DNA of 64,000 nucleotides, taken from NCBI GenBank assembly GCA_913057985.1, contig CAJXPL010000007.1, forward strand, positions 35,572 through 99,571, given 5' to 3'. Positions 9,144 to 20,191 of the stretch are shown here, one piece after another (within the stretch, counting starts at the first letter, position 1; every line of letters begins with the position of its first letter). The stretch comes from an uncultured Synechococcus sp. (GTDB lineage Bacteria; Cyanobacteriota; Cyanobacteriia; PCC-6307; Cyanobiaceae). Below the pieces are notes generated by a model, which was not told the DNA's origin, did no database searches, and saw only the letters and a list, made by a program, of their open reading frames with translations. The position numbers and the translations under genes were made by a program.

Positions 9144-12100
9144 ATGTTCACACAGGTCCGCTCCGCCGACCGCCGCGTTGCTCCTGTGGAGGGCCAGAAT
9201 CACAAGTCCGTCATGAAGGCGGTTTATGTGGTGCTGGAGCCTCAGTACCAAAACGCTCTCACCCAGGCAGCGACGGCTCTCAATGCATCGGGTGGCGATC
9301 TCGGGATCGAGCTGAGCGGCTATCTGATCGAAGAACTCCGAGACGACGACAACTACGCCGGCTTCTGTGCCGATGTGGCTGAGGCTGATGTCTTTGTGGC
9401 CTCCTTGATCTTCATTGAAGATCTAGCTCAGAAGGTTGTGGACGCCGTCGCCCCACACCGCGACCGACTCAAGGCGGCTGTGGTCTTCCCGTCCATGCCG
9501 GAGGTGATGCGGCTCAACAAGCTGGGCAGCTTCTCGATGGCCCAGCTCGGTCAGAGCAAGAGCGCCATCGCAGGCTTCATGAAGAAGCGGAAGGAAGCCG
9601 GAGGTGCTGGTTTCCAGGACGCGATGCTCAAGCTGCTGAACACGCTGCCCACCGTTCTCAAGTACCTGCCCGTTGAGAAGGCGCAGGATGCCCGCAGCTT
9701 CATGCTCAGCTTCCAGTACTGGCTGGGCGGAACCCCCGACAACCTGCGTAACTTCCTGTTGATGCTGGCGGATAAGTACGTCTTCCCAGCTGCAGAAGGT
9801 GAGGAGCGCCCGGCAATGGAGGTGGCGGAGCCCGAAGTGTTCCCCGACCTCGGCATCTGGCACCCCCTGGCTCCGTCGATGTTCGAGGACCTCAAGGAAT
9901 ATCTGAACTGGACCTCCAGCCGCACCGACCTTTCTGAGGAAGCCCGCAAAGGGCCGGTGATCGGTTTGGTGCTGCAGCGCAGCCACATCGTCACCGGTGA
10001 CGATGCCCATTACGTGGCCACCATCCAGGAGCTGGAGTTCCGTGGCGCTCGCGTGATTCCGATCTTCTGCGGCGGTCTCGACTTCTCCAAGCCGGTCAAC
10101 GCTTTCTTCTACGACCCGCTGAATCCCGAGCAGCCCCTGGTGGACGGCATCGTCTCCCTCACCGGTTTTGCGCTGGTCGGAGGTCCGGCCCGTCAGGACC
10201 ACCCCAAGGCGATTGAGTCGCTGAAAAAGCTCAACCGTCCCTACATGGTGGCGCTTCCCCTCGTCTTCCAGACCACCCAGGAGTGGGAACAGAGCGACCT
10301 TGGCCTGCACCCGGTGCAGGTGGCCCTGCAGATCGCCATTCCGGAACTGGATGGCGCCATCGAGCCCATCGTTCTCTCGGGTCGCGACGATGCCACCGGC
10401 AAGGCGCATACCCTGCAAGACCGGGTTGACGCCATTGCTGAGCGGGCCATCCGCTGGTCATCGCTGCGGATCAAGCCCCGCAACGAGAAGAAGCTGGCGA
10501 TCACCGTGTTCAGCTTCCCTCCCGACAAGGGCAACGTCGGTACGGCGGCTTATCTCGACGTCTTCGGCTCCATCCATCGGGTGATGCAGGAGATGAAGGC
10601 GAAGGGCTACGACGTGCAGGACCTGCCTTCCACGCCTCGTGAGCTGTTGGAGGCCGTCATCAACGACGCCGATGCCATGCAGGGCTCTCCGGAGCTTTCA
10701 ATCGCCCACCGCATGAGCGTTGAGGAGTACGAGCGCCTGACGCCCTACTCCGAACGGCTCGAAGAGAACTGGGGCAAGCCCCCGGGCAACCTCAACAGCG
10801 ATGGTCAGAACCTGCTGGTTTTCGGTCGCCACTTTGGCAACGTTTTCGTTGGCGTTCAGCCCACCTTCGGCTACGAGGGTGATCCGATGCGCCTGCTCTA
10901 TTCCCGCAGCGCCAGCCCCCACCACGGCTTCGCGGCTTACTACACCTATCTCCAGAAGATCTGGAAGGCTGATGCGGTGCTGCACTTCGGCACCCACGGC
11001 TCCCTTGAGTTCATGCCCGGCAAGCAGATGGGCATGAGCGAAACCTGCTATCCCGATTCACTGATCGGTGCGCTGCCCAACCTCTATTACTACGCCGCCA
11101 ATAACCCCTCCGAGGCCACGATCGCCAAGCGGCGGGGTTATGCCTCCACCATCAGCTACCTCACCCCTCCGGCTGAAAATGCCGGTCTTTACAAGGGCCT
11201 GAAGGAACTGGGTGAGCTGGTGGGCTCCTACCAGCAGCTGCGTGAGGGTGGCCGCGGCATTCAGATCGTCAACACGATCATCGAGACGGCACGTCAGTGC
11301 AACCTCGATAAGGACGTTGACCTTCCTGAGGAGGATGCCTCGACCCTCGACCTGGAGGGACGTGATGCCCTGGTGGGCGCCGTTTACCGCCAGTTGATGG
11401 AGATCGAAAGCCGTCTCCTTCCCTGTGGTCTTCACACCATTGGAAAACCCCCCACCGCAGAGGAAGCCGTTGCCACCTTGGTGAACATCGCTGCTCTCGA
11501 GCGTGAGGAGGATGGGCTGCGCTCACTCCCCGGCCTGCTGGCTGAGGCGATGGGCCGCTCGATCGAAGACATCTACAAAGGCAACGACGAGGGCGTCCTC
11601 GCCGATGTGGAACTCAACCGCACGATCACGGAGACATCTCGCGCTGCTATTGGCGCCATGGTTCGCACCCTCACCGGCCGTGATGGTCGGGTCAGCCTGC
11701 GCAACAGCTTCGGTTGGTTCTACGACCTGCTGGCCAAGTTCGGTTTCAAGCTCCCCTCTCCTTGGCTGCGGGCCTGTTGCAGTGCTGGCTTCGTGCAGAT
11801 CGATGCCACCGAGCTCGACAAGCTCTTTGCCTACCTGCGCTTCTGCCTTGAGCAGGTGTGCGCCGACATGGAGATGGAGAGTCTGCTGAAGGCTCTTGAT
11901 GGTGAATACATCCTTCCGGGCCCCGGTGGTGATCCGATCCGGAATCCTGGTGTGCTGCCCAGCGGCAAGAACATCCACGCCCTCGACCCGCAGGCGATCC
12001 CCACCCGTGCCGCGGTGGCTGCAGCCAAGAGTGTTGTCGACAAGTTGATTGAGCGTCAGCGCGAGGAGCAGGGCACCTGGCCCGAAACCATCGCCTGCGT

Positions 12101-13154
12101 GCTCTGGGGAACCGACAACATCAAGACCTACGGTGAATCCCTGGCTCAGATCCTCTGGTTCGTTGGCGTCAAGCCGATGCCGGACTCCGTGGGTCGGGTC
12201 AACAAGCTTGAGTTGATTCCCCTGGAAGAACTCGGCCGCCCCCGCGTTGATGTGGTGGTGAACTGCTCCGGTGTGTTCCGCGATCTGTTCATCAACCAGA
12301 TGGCTCTGATCGATCAGGCCGTGAAGATGGCTGCAGAGGCCGACGAGCCTCTGGAGCAAAACTTCGTTCGCAAGCACGCCCTCGAGCAGGCGGAGAAAGA
12401 AGGCACGAGCCTGCGTGATGCGGCCTGCCGGGTGTTCTCCAATGCCAGCGGTAGCTATAGCTCCAACGTGAACCTCGCAGTGGAGAACAGCACCTGGGAG
12501 GAGGAAGGTGAGCTGCAGGAGATGTACCTCTCCCGCAAGACCTTCGCCTTCAATGCCGATAACCCCGGTGAGATGAATCAGAAGCGGGAGGTGTTCGAGA
12601 ACGTGATGAAGACTGCGGATGTCACCTTCCAGAACCTCGATTCGGCTGAGATCTCCCTTACCGATGTGAGCCACTACTTCGACTCCGATCCCACCAAGTT
12701 GATCGCTGGCCTGCGTGATGACGGCAAAGCTCCCACCAGCTACATCGCCGACACCACAACGGCCAACGCGCAGGTGCGTTCGCTGAGTGAAACCATCCGC
12801 CTGGATTCACGCACCAAGCTGCTGAATCCCAAGTGGTACGAAGGCATGCTCGACTCCGGCTACGAGGGTGTGCGTGAGGTAGCCAAGCGGCTCAACTTCA
12901 CCCTGGGTTGGAGTGCCACCAGCGGTGCCGTTGACAACTTCGTCTACGAAGAAGCCAACGAAACCTTCATCAACGATCCTGAGATGCGCAAGCGTCTGCT
13001 GGAACTCAACCCCAACAGCTTCCGTCAGATCGTGGGCACCCTGCTTGAGGTGCATGGCCGCGGATATTGGGAGACCTCGGATGAGAACATCGAGCAGCTT
13101 CAGGAGCTGTACCAGGAGGTTGAGGATCGGATTGAGGGTGTTGTCACCGACTGA
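9144..13154 (+). CDS. chlH: Magnesium chelatase subunit H
   Basis: The large porphyrin-binding subunit (1336 residues) of Mg-chelatase, which with ChlI and ChlD inserts Mg2+ into protoporphyrin IX, committing it to chlorophyll. The protein shows the family landmark [19 protein letters not shown] near residue 614 and the typical CobN/BchH architecture along its full length, with no frameshift. The start ATG at 9144 gives an N-terminus of 27 residues before [16 protein letters not shown], as I recall for marine Synechococcus. A strong terminator follows directly, so it appears monocistronic. Confidence 0.97.
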   Translation: MFTQVRSADRRVAPVEGQNHKSVMKAVYVVLEPQYQNALTQAATALNASGGDLGIELSGYLIEELRDDDNYAGFCADVAEADVFVASLIFIEDLAQKVVDAVAPHRDRLKAAVVFPSMPEVMRLNKLGSFSMAQLGQSKSAIAGFMKKRKEAGGAGFQDAMLKLLNTLPTVLKYLPVEKAQDARSFMLSFQYWLGGTPDNLRNFLLMLADKYVFPAAEGEERPAMEVAEPEVFPDLGIWHPLAPSMFEDLKEYLNWTSSRTDLSEEARKGPVIGLVLQRSHIVTGDDAHYVATIQELEFRGARVIPIFCGGLDFSKPVNAFFYDPLNPEQPLVDGIVSLTGFALVGGPARQDHPKAIESLKKLNRPYMVALPLVFQTTQEWEQSDLGLHPVQVALQIAIPELDGAIEPIVLSGRDDATGKAHTLQDRVDAIAERAIRWSSLRIKPRNEKKLAITVFSFPPDKGNVGTAAYLDVFGSIHRVMQEMKAKGYDVQDLPSTPRELLEAVINDADAMQGSPELSIAHRMSVEEYERLTPYSERLEENWGKPPGNLNSDGQNLLVFGRHFGNVFVGVQPTFGYEGDPMRLLYSRSASPHHGFAAYYTYLQKIWKADAVLHFGTHGSLEFMPGKQMGMSETCYPDSLIGALPNLYYYAANNPSEATIAKRRGYASTISYLTPPAENAGLYKGLKELGELVGSYQQLREGGRGIQIVNTIIETARQCNLDKDVDLPEEDASTLDLEGRDALVGAVYRQLMEIESRLLPCGLHTIGKPPTAEEAVATLVNIAALEREEDGLRSLPGLLAEAMGRSIEDIYKGNDEGVLADVELNRTITETSRAAIGAMVRTLTGRDGRVSLRNSFGWFYDLLAKFGFKLPSPWLRACCSAGFVQIDATELDKLFAYLRFCLEQVCADMEMESLLKALDGEYILPGPGGDPIRNPGVLPSGKNIHALDPQAIPTRAAVAAAKSVVDKLIERQREEQGTWPETIACVLWGTDNIKTYGESLAQILWFVGVKPMPDSVGRVNKLELIPLEELGRPRVDVVVNCSGVFRDLFINQMALIDQAVKMAAEADEPLEQNFVRKHALEQAEKEGTSLRDAACRVFSNASGSYSSNVNLAVENSTWEEEGELQEMYLSRKTFAFNADNPGEMNQKREVFENVMKTADVTFQNLDSAEISLTDVSHYFDSDPTKLIAGLRDDGKAPTSYIADTTTANAQVRSLSETIRLDSRTKLLNPKWYEGMLDSGYEGVREVAKRLNFTLGWSATSGAVDNFVYEEANETFINDPEMRKRLLELNPNSFRQIVGTLLEVHGRGYWETSDENIEQLQELYQEVEDRIEGVVTD

Positions 13155-13177
13155 TTGTCGACCAAGTGTTGAACATC

Positions 13178-13210
13178 AAAGCCAGAGTTCCTACCGGGCT
13201 CTGGCTTTTT
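13178..13210 (+). terminator. Rho-independent terminator of chlH
   Basis: A 10-bp stem, AAAGCCAGAG (13178-13187) pairing with CTCTGGCTTT (13199-13208), has an 11-base loop and is followed by further T residues. It begins 24 bases after the chlH stop. Confidence 0.88.
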
Positions 13211-13233
13211 GTTGGCGATGAATGATGGGCAAC

Positions 13234-14174
13234 TCAGGCTTTCAGGGCCTTGAATTCTGCATCTCTTGCGGCTCGGCTGATCTCTGCCGTTTTGAAATCA
13301 ATTCCAGCCCATTGTTGATACATCGATAGGCTGCGTTTTCTCCCTAATCCGAAGGGTTTAAGTTCTCCAGGCTGATCATTGAAGCAGCGGATTGATGCCG
13401 GCGCATTGTTGAGACTTCCAAGCAGTGTGTGTACGCGTTTGAGTGCGCAAAGGTTGTAATGGTGCCAATTGCTGTGATCGCCCCAATGGGTGGCTGCATG
13501 CTCTTGATCTGTTTGTTCTGTCTTGTAGAGATGAAACAGCAGCAGGCGATTCGGGGCGTAGATGTTGAAACCCGACTTCCAGAGTCGTGCCGACATGGCA
13601 ATCTCTTCCCCATAGAAGTAAAGCTCGGGGTCGTAGGGCACTTCGCTCACGATTGAGCCAGGGCCGAACAGGAAGCCTCCGGCGATAAACGCCCCGGGGA
13701 TGGGGCGATCAGGTTGTTTTTCTGGAAGTTGAAACCGGCGGCTGCCGTCACAGGCAGGGTTGATGTCTGCAAACGGCACGGCTGTTGAAAGCCGTTCGGG
13801 TAAATACTGAGAACGGCACGCGCATCGCTGCATTCCTTCCAGGTTTTCAGAAGCAGCTCATCCCAGTGCTCCACGGCCCGCATGTGGCTGTCGATCTGCA
13901 GCAGAAAGTCTTCCCCGCCGTAAACACCCTGAGCTTGTCGACGGGCCCAGCAGGCTCCGCGGCTTTCCGCGGCATCGAACCGGATGACCTCCAGCTGTGG
14001 ATGATCCGGAAATGCGCTTGTTCCCCAGTGGGGCGGGTCATCAGCCGCCAGTTGCAGGTAGATGCCGAAGCGCAGGCGCTCTGGCTTGGCAGCCCGCTCG
14101 ATCAGGTTGTGCAGTGTGGCCGGGAGATCCGGATCCCTGTAGGCCGCGATCTGAACAAAGATCGTGGAAATCAC
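13234..14174 (-). pseudogene. Frameshifted glycosyltransferase (GlcNAc-transferase-like)
   Basis: Two overlapping frames encode halves of one protein. The N-terminal part (from a GTG at 14174) has a nucleotide-sugar-transferase-like start [20 protein letters not shown] and a DxD-like LLQIDSHMRA. The C-terminal part contains IPGAFIAGGFLFGPG and PELYFYGEEIAMSARLW, typical of the GlcNAc (Skp1-type) glycosyltransferase family. A single missing base around 13775-13795 would join them: an extra C in the CAGCCG near there yields a continuous FQQPVPFADINPACDG. Either the gene is decayed or the sequence has an error. The GTG start overlaps the folP stop. It is less GC-rich than its neighbours. Confidence 0.82.
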
Positions 14175-15016
14175 CAGAGGGCGGCCGCCATGCGCAGCGT
14201 CTGGCTGATGGGCCCCACATCGTGCACCCGCAGCACGGCAGCACCCGCCTGGGCGCAGCGGCAGGCCACGGCAGCAGTTCCCCAGAGACGCGCTTTGGGT
14301 CTGGGTTCATCCAGAACCGCACCGATGAAGCGTTTGCGCGAAGGGCCGATCAGTACCGGTCGCGGTCCTGCTGTGAGTTGTTCCAGATCCCGCAGCATCT
14401 GCAGGTTCTGCTCGTGGGTCTTGGCAAAGCCGAGACCCGGATCCCAGATGATTTGGCTTTCATCAACGCCGGCTTGAATCGCAGCTTCACTGCGCTCCAG
14501 CAACGCCGCTTTCACATCTGCCACGACATCGGCATAGGTCGTGAGCTGATCCATGGTTTGGCTGTCACCGCGGCTGTGCATCAGCACCACCGGACAGCCC
14601 GCATCGGCGACCACCCGCAGCAGATCGGGATCCCGCCGGCCACCGCTCACATCATTGATCCAGTTGGCCCCTGCTTCTAGTGCTTTGGCGGCCACCGGCG
14701 CCAGAAACGTGTCGATGGAGATCAGGGCATCAGGGCAGTGCTGCCGGATGGTGTTCAGCGCTGGTAGCAGCCGTCTCAGCTCCTCTTCAGCGCCAACCTC
14801 CTCCGCCCCAGGCCGGGTGCTTTGCGCACCCAGATCCAAGACGTCTGCACCCTTGTTGAGTTGCCGCTGGGCCTCAGCCAGGGCTCGTTCACTGGCCAGG
14901 AATCGTCCCCCATCGCTGAAGGAATCGGGGGTGACGTTGATCACCCCCATCACGGCTGTGCGTTGCCCCCAACCCTGAGGCCAGCCGCCTGAATCAGGCA
15001 GCTTGGTAGTTGGCAA
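14171..15016 (-). CDS. folP: Dihydropteroate synthase
   Basis: Folate pathway enzyme that joins p-aminobenzoate to the pterin diphosphate. The hallmark [17 protein letters not shown] is present, as is [15 protein letters not shown]; the C-terminal GPSRKRFIG motif is also intact. The start is uncertain: no ATG lies upstream of the one inside that hallmark (14950), so translation probably begins at a TTG (15016) or a GTG (15049), both inside the end of tpiA. This implies translational coupling. The stop overlaps the start of the downstream glycosyltransferase pseudogene by three bases. Confidence 0.94.
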   Translation of the reverse strand: MPTTKLPDSGGWPQGWGQRTAVMGVINVTPDSFSDGGRFLASERALAEAQRQLNKGADVLDLGAQSTRPGAEEVGAEEELRRLLPALNTIRQHCPDALISIDTFLAPVAAKALEAGANWINDVSGGRRDPDLLRVVADAGCPVVLMHSRGDSQTMDQLTTYADVVADVKAALLERSEAAIQAGVDESQIIWDPGLGFAKTHEQNLQMLRDLEQLTAGPRPVLIGPSRKRFIGAVLDEPRPKARLWGTAAVACRCAQAGAAVLRVHDVGPISQTLRMAAALW

Positions 15017-15740
15017 TCCGTCCAAAGCTTTCGGGCTCCAAGGAAGCACCCCCCACCAGCACCCCGTCGATATCGCTCATGCCCATCAACTCATCAATGT
15101 TGCTGGGTTTGACGGAGCCGCCGTACTGAATCACCAGATCGGGGGAGCCCACCCAGCTACGGATCAGACCACAGATGCGGTTGGCTTCTTCGGCTGCGCA
15201 GGTCTTGCCAGTGCCAATCGCCCAGATCGGTTCGTAGGCCACCACCAGTTTCTCGGCATCGAGACCCTCCAGGCCCTGCTCGATCTGACGGCGGATCACC
15301 CGTTCAGCTTCGCCCCGCTCGCGCTGCTCATCGCTTTCGCCAACGCAAACGATCGGAATCAGACCGTTGGCCTGGGATGACCTGGCCCGGTGGTTGATCT
15401 GTTCGTCGCTTTCACTGAAGTATTTCCGCGGTTCGCTGTGGCCCACGATCGTGTGGGTCACCCCGTGCTCCTTGAGCATGGCTGGGGAGATCTCCCCGGT
15501 GAAGGCTCCCTGGCCTTCCCAGTGCACGTTCTGGCTCGACAGACAGACCCGGGAGTTCTGGCTGAGCTCCGCCATCGTCGACAGGGCCGTGAAGGGTGGT
15601 GCCAGCACCAGGTCGCGGTCGTCAGGGGTGTCCGCAACCAATGGCAGGAAGGCTTCCATGAACTCCCGCGACTGGGCACAGGTCATGTGCATCTTCCAGT
15701 TGCCAGCGATCACCGGTCTGCGCACGCCTTGCTTCCCCAT
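14994..15740 (-). CDS. tpiA: Triosephosphate isomerase
   Basis: Interconverts dihydroxyacetone phosphate and glyceraldehyde 3-phosphate in glycolysis and the Calvin cycle. At 248 residues it is normal length. Active-site residues are present: Lys16 in AGNWKMH, His101 in [11 protein letters not shown], and Glu170 in [13 protein letters not shown]. The phosphate-binding end ([17 protein letters not shown]) is intact. It lies between the S4-domain gene upstream and folP downstream on the same strand. Confidence 0.97.
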   Translation of the reverse strand: MGKQGVRRPVIAGNWKMHMTCAQSREFMEAFLPLVADTPDDRDLVLAPPFTALSTMAELSQNSRVCLSSQNVHWEGQGAFTGEISPAMLKEHGVTHTIVGHSEPRKYFSESDEQINHRARSSQANGLIPIVCVGESDEQRERGEAERVIRRQIEQGLEGLDAEKLVVAYEPIWAIGTGKTCAAEEANRICGLIRSWVGSPDLVIQYGGSVKPSNIDELMGMSDIDGVLVGGASLEPESFGRIANYQAA

Positions 15741-15757
15741 GGAATGTGGCAGCCAAC

Positions 15758-15955
15758 TTACGGCCCGGTCGCGTTTTCGCTGCCGACAACGGACTCCTCC
15801 CCAGCAAGCACAACCCGATCTCCCGCGGAAAGCTGACGGCCCCGACGGGTTTCAACGCTTCCATTGACCTCCACTTCACCCATCTGGATGCGTTGCTTCG
15901 CTTCACCGCCGGTGGAGACCCAACCCTTCCATTTCAGGAACTGATCCAGCTTCAT
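15758..15955 (-). CDS. S4-domain RNA-binding protein
   Basis: About 65 residues, almost entirely one S4 domain: [20 protein letters not shown], then [21 protein letters not shown]. This resembles the YbcJ/RqcP-like small S4 proteins that bind structured RNA, often ribosomal. The ATG at 15955 starts at the domain boundary; upstream in-frame ATGs at 15979 and 16051 would overlap the divergent ABC exporter's control region or coding sequence. It is probably co-transcribed with tpiA and folP. Confidence 0.85.
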   Translation of the reverse strand: MKLDQFLKWKGWVSTGGEAKQRIQMGEVEVNGSVETRRGRQLSAGDRVVLAGEESVVGSENATGP

Positions 15956-15994
15956 TGGGCAGAGTTTTGAGCTCACCATTGATACTGTGCCGCG

Positions 15995-17740
15995 ATGCTG
16001 ACCCCATCCCAGGCCGGTTTTCGCCGGCTGCTGCCGTTGCTTCGCCCCCACCTGCGGGAACTGCTCTGGGGGGGCTGCTGCATGGCGATTTACGTGGGCA
16101 GCTTTCCATTGCTCGTGCAGCTGGCCGGAGACTTGTTTCCCGCGCTGGGCTCAGGTGATCTGGCTCGGGTGCTTCAGCTGATCGGGCTGGCGTTGCTGAT
16201 CTTTGCTGTTCAGAAGATCGCTCAATTCGGTCAGGACTCGCTTCTTGCCGGGCCTGCATTGCTGGTGAGCCAGGACTTACGGCGTGATCTGTTCCGCCGC
16301 CTGCAGACCGTTGAGCTGGGGGCACTGGAGAAGCTTTCGGCCGGTGATCTCACCTACCGCTTCACCGAAGACGCCGATCGCGTCAGCGAGGTGCTTTACA
16401 AGACCATTCACGACACGGTCCCCAGCGTTCTTCAGCTCGTTGCGGTGCTGGGGATGATGCTCTGGCTCGACTGGAAACTGACGCTGGCCATCCTGCTGCT
16501 GGCGCCGGTGATCGTCTGGCTGATCAGCCTGTTTGGTGCTCGCGTGATGGCGGCCACGGAACGCAGTCAGAAAAAGGTGAGCGAACTGGCCGGTCTGCTG
16601 GGTGAGGCCATCGAAGGTTTGCCCCTGGTGCGTGCTTTTGCCGCCGAACCCTGGCTGCAGGACCGTTTCGAGACGGAAATCGATCAACACCGGCAGGCCC
16701 GCCACCGCACCTACAGCCTCGTGGCGCTCCAGCATCCGGTGGTGGGCATCATCGAGGTGGTGGGTCTGTTTGCCGTGCTGGCCCTCGGAGCCTGGCGAAT
16801 CCAGAGCGGTGATCTGAGTATTGCCGGGCTGAGCAGCTACCTGACAGGGCTGATCGTGCTGATCGATCCCATTGCCCACGTCACCAACAACTTCAACGAA
16901 TTTCAGCAGGGTCAGGCGTCCCTGCGACGTCTGCGGGAGATCGAGCGCGAGCCTCAGGAGGCTGCGGATCCAGCTGAGGCGCAAGCCATCGGTGCACTTG
17001 AGGGTGATCTGGTCTTTGACCAGGTGAGCTTTGGCTATGACCCAGCCCAGCCGGTGTTGCGTCAGCTGAATCTGCGGGTGGATGCGGGCCAGGTGCTGGC
17101 CATCGTTGGCCCCTCCGGTGCGGGTAAAAGCACCCTGCTGTCGCTTTTGCTCCGGTTCAACACGGCGCAACAGGGCGAGATCCGCCTCGACGGCACCGAC
17201 ATCAGCTTGATGCGCGCCCGTCAGCTGCGTCAGCAGGTGGCCCTGGTTCCGCAGCGCACAACCGTGTTTTCAGGAACCATTGCCGAAGCGATTCGGTTCG
17301 GCCGTCGTGCGATGGATGACGAGGTGCGCGATGCGGCGCGGTTGGCCAATGCGGATGATTTCATCCGTGCCTTACCCCAGGGGTATAACACCCAGCTCGA
17401 AGAACGGGGAACCAATGTTTCCGGTGGCCAGCTGCAGCGGATCGCCATAGCCCGGGCGGTGCTGGGCAATCCAGCGCTGTTGCTGCTGGATGAAGCCACC
17501 AGTGCCCTTGATGCTGAAGCCGAGGCGGCGGTGCAACTCGGACTGAAGCAGGCGATGAAGGGACGAACCGTGTTGGTGATCGCCCATCGTCTGGCGACGG
17601 TGCAGGAGGCTGATCGGATTGTTGTCCTGGAGAAAGGCGCTGTTGTCGATCGAGGAACCCACGACGAATTGATGCAGCGTGGTGGGCGTTACCGCGAATT
17701 GTGCGAACGGCAGTTCATTCGAGATCGGCAGAAGTCCTGA
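15995..17740 (+). CDS. ABC exporter half-transporter (MsbA-like)
   Basis: A 581-residue fusion of a six-helix membrane domain (first about 330 residues) and an ATPase domain. The ATPase has Walker A GPSGAGKST at 372-380, signature VSGGQLQRIAIARA near 475, and Walker B LLLLDEATSALD near 500, followed by the H-loop VLVIAHRLATV. It is expected to work as a homodimer in the inner membrane exporting a lipid or other hydrophobic substrate. The substrate cannot be told from the sequence. It is followed 49 bases later by a small conserved gene. Confidence 0.9.
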   Translation: MLTPSQAGFRRLLPLLRPHLRELLWGGCCMAIYVGSFPLLVQLAGDLFPALGSGDLARVLQLIGLALLIFAVQKIAQFGQDSLLAGPALLVSQDLRRDLFRRLQTVELGALEKLSAGDLTYRFTEDADRVSEVLYKTIHDTVPSVLQLVAVLGMMLWLDWKLTLAILLLAPVIVWLISLFGARVMAATERSQKKVSELAGLLGEAIEGLPLVRAFAAEPWLQDRFETEIDQHRQARHRTYSLVALQHPVVGIIEVVGLFAVLALGAWRIQSGDLSIAGLSSYLTGLIVLIDPIAHVTNNFNEFQQGQASLRRLREIEREPQEAADPAEAQAIGALEGDLVFDQVSFGYDPAQPVLRQLNLRVDAGQVLAIVGPSGAGKSTLLSLLLRFNTAQQGEIRLDGTDISLMRARQLRQQVALVPQRTTVFSGTIAEAIRFGRRAMDDEVRDAARLANADDFIRALPQGYNTQLEERGTNVSGGQLQRIAIARAVLGNPALLLLDEATSALDAEAEAAVQLGLKQAMKGRTVLVIAHRLATVQEADRIVVLEKGAVVDRGTHDELMQRGGRYRELCERQFIRDRQKS

Positions 17741-17789
17741 ATCCCTTTACGATCTGGCCGCCGGTACACCGCTATCCCGGCGATGAACG

Positions 17790-18020
17790 ATGACTGATTC
17801 CGCAGCCCAGAACCCTATCTTGACCTTTGAGGGCAAGCGCTACGACCTCAATACGCTTCCTGATGAGCTCAAGGAGCTTGTGCGTGGTATGCAAGTTGCC
17901 GACGCTCAACTGCGGATGCACGAAGACACCCTCAAGGTTCTGGCGGTGGGTCGTCAGAGCTTGGCCACACAGCTCAATGAAAAGCTCAAGTTTGTGACTC
18001 CTTTGCCCGATCAGGGTTGA
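17790..18020 (+). CDS. DUF6447-like small cyanobacterial protein
   Basis: A 76-residue soluble protein. The core LTFEGKRYDLNTLPDELKEL and the helical segment after it suggest a small dimerising or coiled-coil-like protein. I believe it matches DUF6447 (marine cyanobacterial, unknown function) but state this with moderate certainty. It may be co-transcribed with the ABC exporter and is followed by a strong terminator. Confidence 0.75.
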   Translation: MTDSAAQNPILTFEGKRYDLNTLPDELKELVRGMQVADAQLRMHEDTLKVLAVGRQSLATQLNEKLKFVTPLPDQG

Positions 18021-18032
18021 TTGACTGCCAAC

Positions 18033-18064
18033 AAAAAAGGGGGGCTCAACAGCCCCCCTTTTTT
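18033..18064. terminator. Bidirectional rho-independent terminator
   Basis: A 14-bp perfect stem, AAAAAAGGGGGGCT pairing with AGCCCCCCTTTTTT across a CAAC loop. The A-run on one side and T-run on the other let it work on both strands, serving the small gene ending at 18020 and the symporter ending at 18082 on the opposite strand. Confidence 0.92.
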
Positions 18065-18081
18065 AGTGCTCTTCGTTGTGC

Positions 18082-19485
18082 TCAGTCGCTGAAGCTGTAG
18101 GCCTTGGTGAGTTTGAACACCGTTCCTGAAAGCAGGATCAAAGCCACAAGGTTGGGTAGAGCCATAAGGCCGTTCAGCGTGTCGGCAATCGACCAGATCA
18201 CGCCGCGATCGCCAGCCACTGCGCCAATCACGACAACAGCAACCCAAACCAGGCGGAAGGGCATCACGGCCGACTCACCGAATAAATAAGTGGTGCAGCG
18301 CTCGCCGTAGAAGCTCCAGCCGAGAATGGTGGTGAAGGCGAAGACCACCAATCCCAGGGTGACCACCACGCCGCTACCGGCGATGCCGGTGTTGAAGGCA
18401 GCGATGGAGAGGTCTGCGCCGCTGAGTTTGCCGCCGGCTGCATCGAGGATCAGGTTGGCTTTGGTGGTGATGATCACCAGGGCAGTCATCGTGCAGATGA
18501 TCAGGGTGTCGATGAAGGTGCCCAGCATGGCCACCGTGCCCTGGCGAACGGGATCATCGGTTTTGGCAGCCGCGTGGGCGATCGGAGCACTGCCCAGGCC
18601 CGCTTCATTGGAGAAGATGCCCCGCTTGAAGCCCATCAGCACCACCTGACCGAGGGCCCCACCGGCTGCGGCTTGGCCAGTGAAGGCGTTGGAGAAAATC
18701 GTGGCGAAGGCTTCAGGCACGCTGCCCAGATTGGCCAGCAACACCAGCAGGCAGGCAGCGATGTAGAGGATCGACATCAACGGAACAATGGCGGAGGCCG
18801 CCTGGGCGATGCGCTTGATGCCCCCGATCACGACAGCGAAAACCAGGGCTGCCAATACGACTCCGGTCGCCAGCTTCGGGATGCCGATCAGGCTCAAGGC
18901 AGACGACACCTCAAAAGCCTGCACCCCATTGCCGATGCCGAAGCCCGCCAACATGCCGAAGAGGGCAAACAGGCCGGCCATCCAGCTCCAGCCGCTGCCG
19001 AGTCCGTTGCGGATGTAGTACATCGGCCCACCCACGTGGTTGCCGTCTCCATCGGTTTCGCGGAACTGAACCGCGAGCACCGCTTCGGCGTACTTGGTTG
19101 CGATGCCGAAGATCGCGATGATCCACATCCAAAAGACGGCACCAGGTCCACCAACGGCGATGGCCCCCGCCACACCGGCAATGTTTCCCGTGCCAATCGT
19201 GGCCGACAACGACGTCATCAGCGCTTGGAAGGGGGTGATCTCCCCTTCCGTTTGTGATGGAGCCGGCCGCAGCATCATCGAGATGCCATAGCCCAGCCGT
19301 TGTAGCGGAATGAACCGCAGGCCCACCATTAGAAGAATGCCCGTCGCGGCAATCAAAAGAACGGTGGGCCATCCCCAGACGATGCTGTTGATCGGGCCAT
19401 TGATGGCCTGAATGGTCGACTCGACTCCGCCCATGCCTTTCAACAGGTTTGGGCGGATGGTCTCATAGCCGGCTTGCACCGGCAA
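18082..19485 (-). CDS. Sodium/alanine symporter family protein (AGCS)
   Basis: A 467-residue inner-membrane transporter with about 10-11 hydrophobic segments. Family landmarks include TGNIAGVAGAIAVGGPGAVFWMW, FKRGIFSNEAGLGSAPIAHAAA and GWSFYGERC. AGCS proteins import alanine, glycine or D-alanine with Na+. The coding frame extends to 19485, but an in-frame ATG at 19431 (MGGVESTIQAING) is also a possible start. It lies 5 bases after a DUF3386 gene on the same strand. Confidence 0.92.
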   Translation of the reverse strand: MPVQAGYETIRPNLLKGMGGVESTIQAINGPINSIVWGWPTVLLIAATGILLMVGLRFIPLQRLGYGISMMLRPAPSQTEGEITPFQALMTSLSATIGTGNIAGVAGAIAVGGPGAVFWMWIIAIFGIATKYAEAVLAVQFRETDGDGNHVGGPMYYIRNGLGSGWSWMAGLFALFGMLAGFGIGNGVQAFEVSSALSLIGIPKLATGVVLAALVFAVVIGGIKRIAQAASAIVPLMSILYIAACLLVLLANLGSVPEAFATIFSNAFTGQAAAGGALGQVVLMGFKRGIFSNEAGLGSAPIAHAAAKTDDPVRQGTVAMLGTFIDTLIICTMTALVIITTKANLILDAAGGKLSGADLSIAAFNTGIAGSGVVVTLGLVVFAFTTILGWSFYGERCTTYLFGESAVMPFRLVWVAVVVIGAVAGDRGVIWSIADTLNGLMALPNLVALILLSGTVFKLTKAYSFSD

Positions 19486-19490
19486 TCAAC

Positions 19491-20156
19491 TCAGAGCGAT
19501 TCGAGATCTTCAAAACGGAAGGTCTGGCTGCCGGCGGGGGTATCGCCATGGGCTTCGGTGGTCACGACCCGCTCGGTCAGCACCCAGGGGCCATCTCCAG
19601 GAAGAGCAGCAAAGCTGTCTTTGAAGCTGCTGCGGCCGCCCCGGGCTTCTCCCGTTGCCGGGTCGGCGTACTGACTGGTGTAGGTGTGGCTGAGGTAGCC
19701 CGCACCCGTGTCGGTGACATCGGTGGTGTAGATGGTCACGACGGTGCCGTGGATGTGGCGGTGAACCATGGTCACCACGTCATCTTTGATGCGGTATTTG
19801 TCCCCGGCTCCCTTGCCGCCGACGAGCACTTCGGTTCCTACTTCGTTGGTGTCACCGGCGGTGAAGGTGTTCTCACCGTGGGTCTGCTCGAAGCTGCGAC
19901 GCACGCGATGGATCGCGACTTCCCAGAGCTGGGAATTCACCGCCTTGAGGATCTCTTCGTTTTCAATGCCGTCCACTTTGGCTTTGAGATCGGCACCGAT
20001 CTCAAAGGTGCCCTCGACCCGTTGATCGCCCTGTTGCCAGATGCAGCGGCCGCGATAGCCGGAGAATTCAGGCGCCCAGGTATAGCGGTTCTCATAGGCG
20101 CGACGGAAGTCATCACGCAGATCGCTTCCAGGCTTAACGGGAACGGAGGCTGTCAC
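19491..20156 (-). CDS. DUF3386 domain-containing protein
   Basis: A 221-residue soluble protein, starting MTASVPVKPGSDLRDDFRRA, predicted rich in beta strands, with a YxSHTYTSQY segment and a C-terminal VLTERVVTTEAHG. It matches DUF3386, a cyanobacterial and plastid family of unknown function. It lies between carB upstream and an alanine symporter downstream on the same strand, 35 bases after carB. Confidence 0.85.
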   Translation of the reverse strand: MTASVPVKPGSDLRDDFRRAYENRYTWAPEFSGYRGRCIWQQGDQRVEGTFEIGADLKAKVDGIENEEILKAVNSQLWEVAIHRVRRSFEQTHGENTFTAGDTNEVGTEVLVGGKGAGDKYRIKDDVVTMVHRHIHGTVVTIYTTDVTDTGAGYLSHTYTSQYADPATGEARGGRSSFKDSFAALPGDGPWVLTERVVTTEAHGDTPAGSQTFRFEDLESL

Positions 20157-20191
20157 AGCGTTGAGGTGGCTCCCGCAACCCTACCGGTGGC

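Noticed and set aside
9423..10418. Long minus-strand frame inside chlH
   Set aside because: Shadow of the strongly coding chlH frame.
11523..12674. Another long minus-strand frame inside chlH
   Set aside because: Shadow of chlH.
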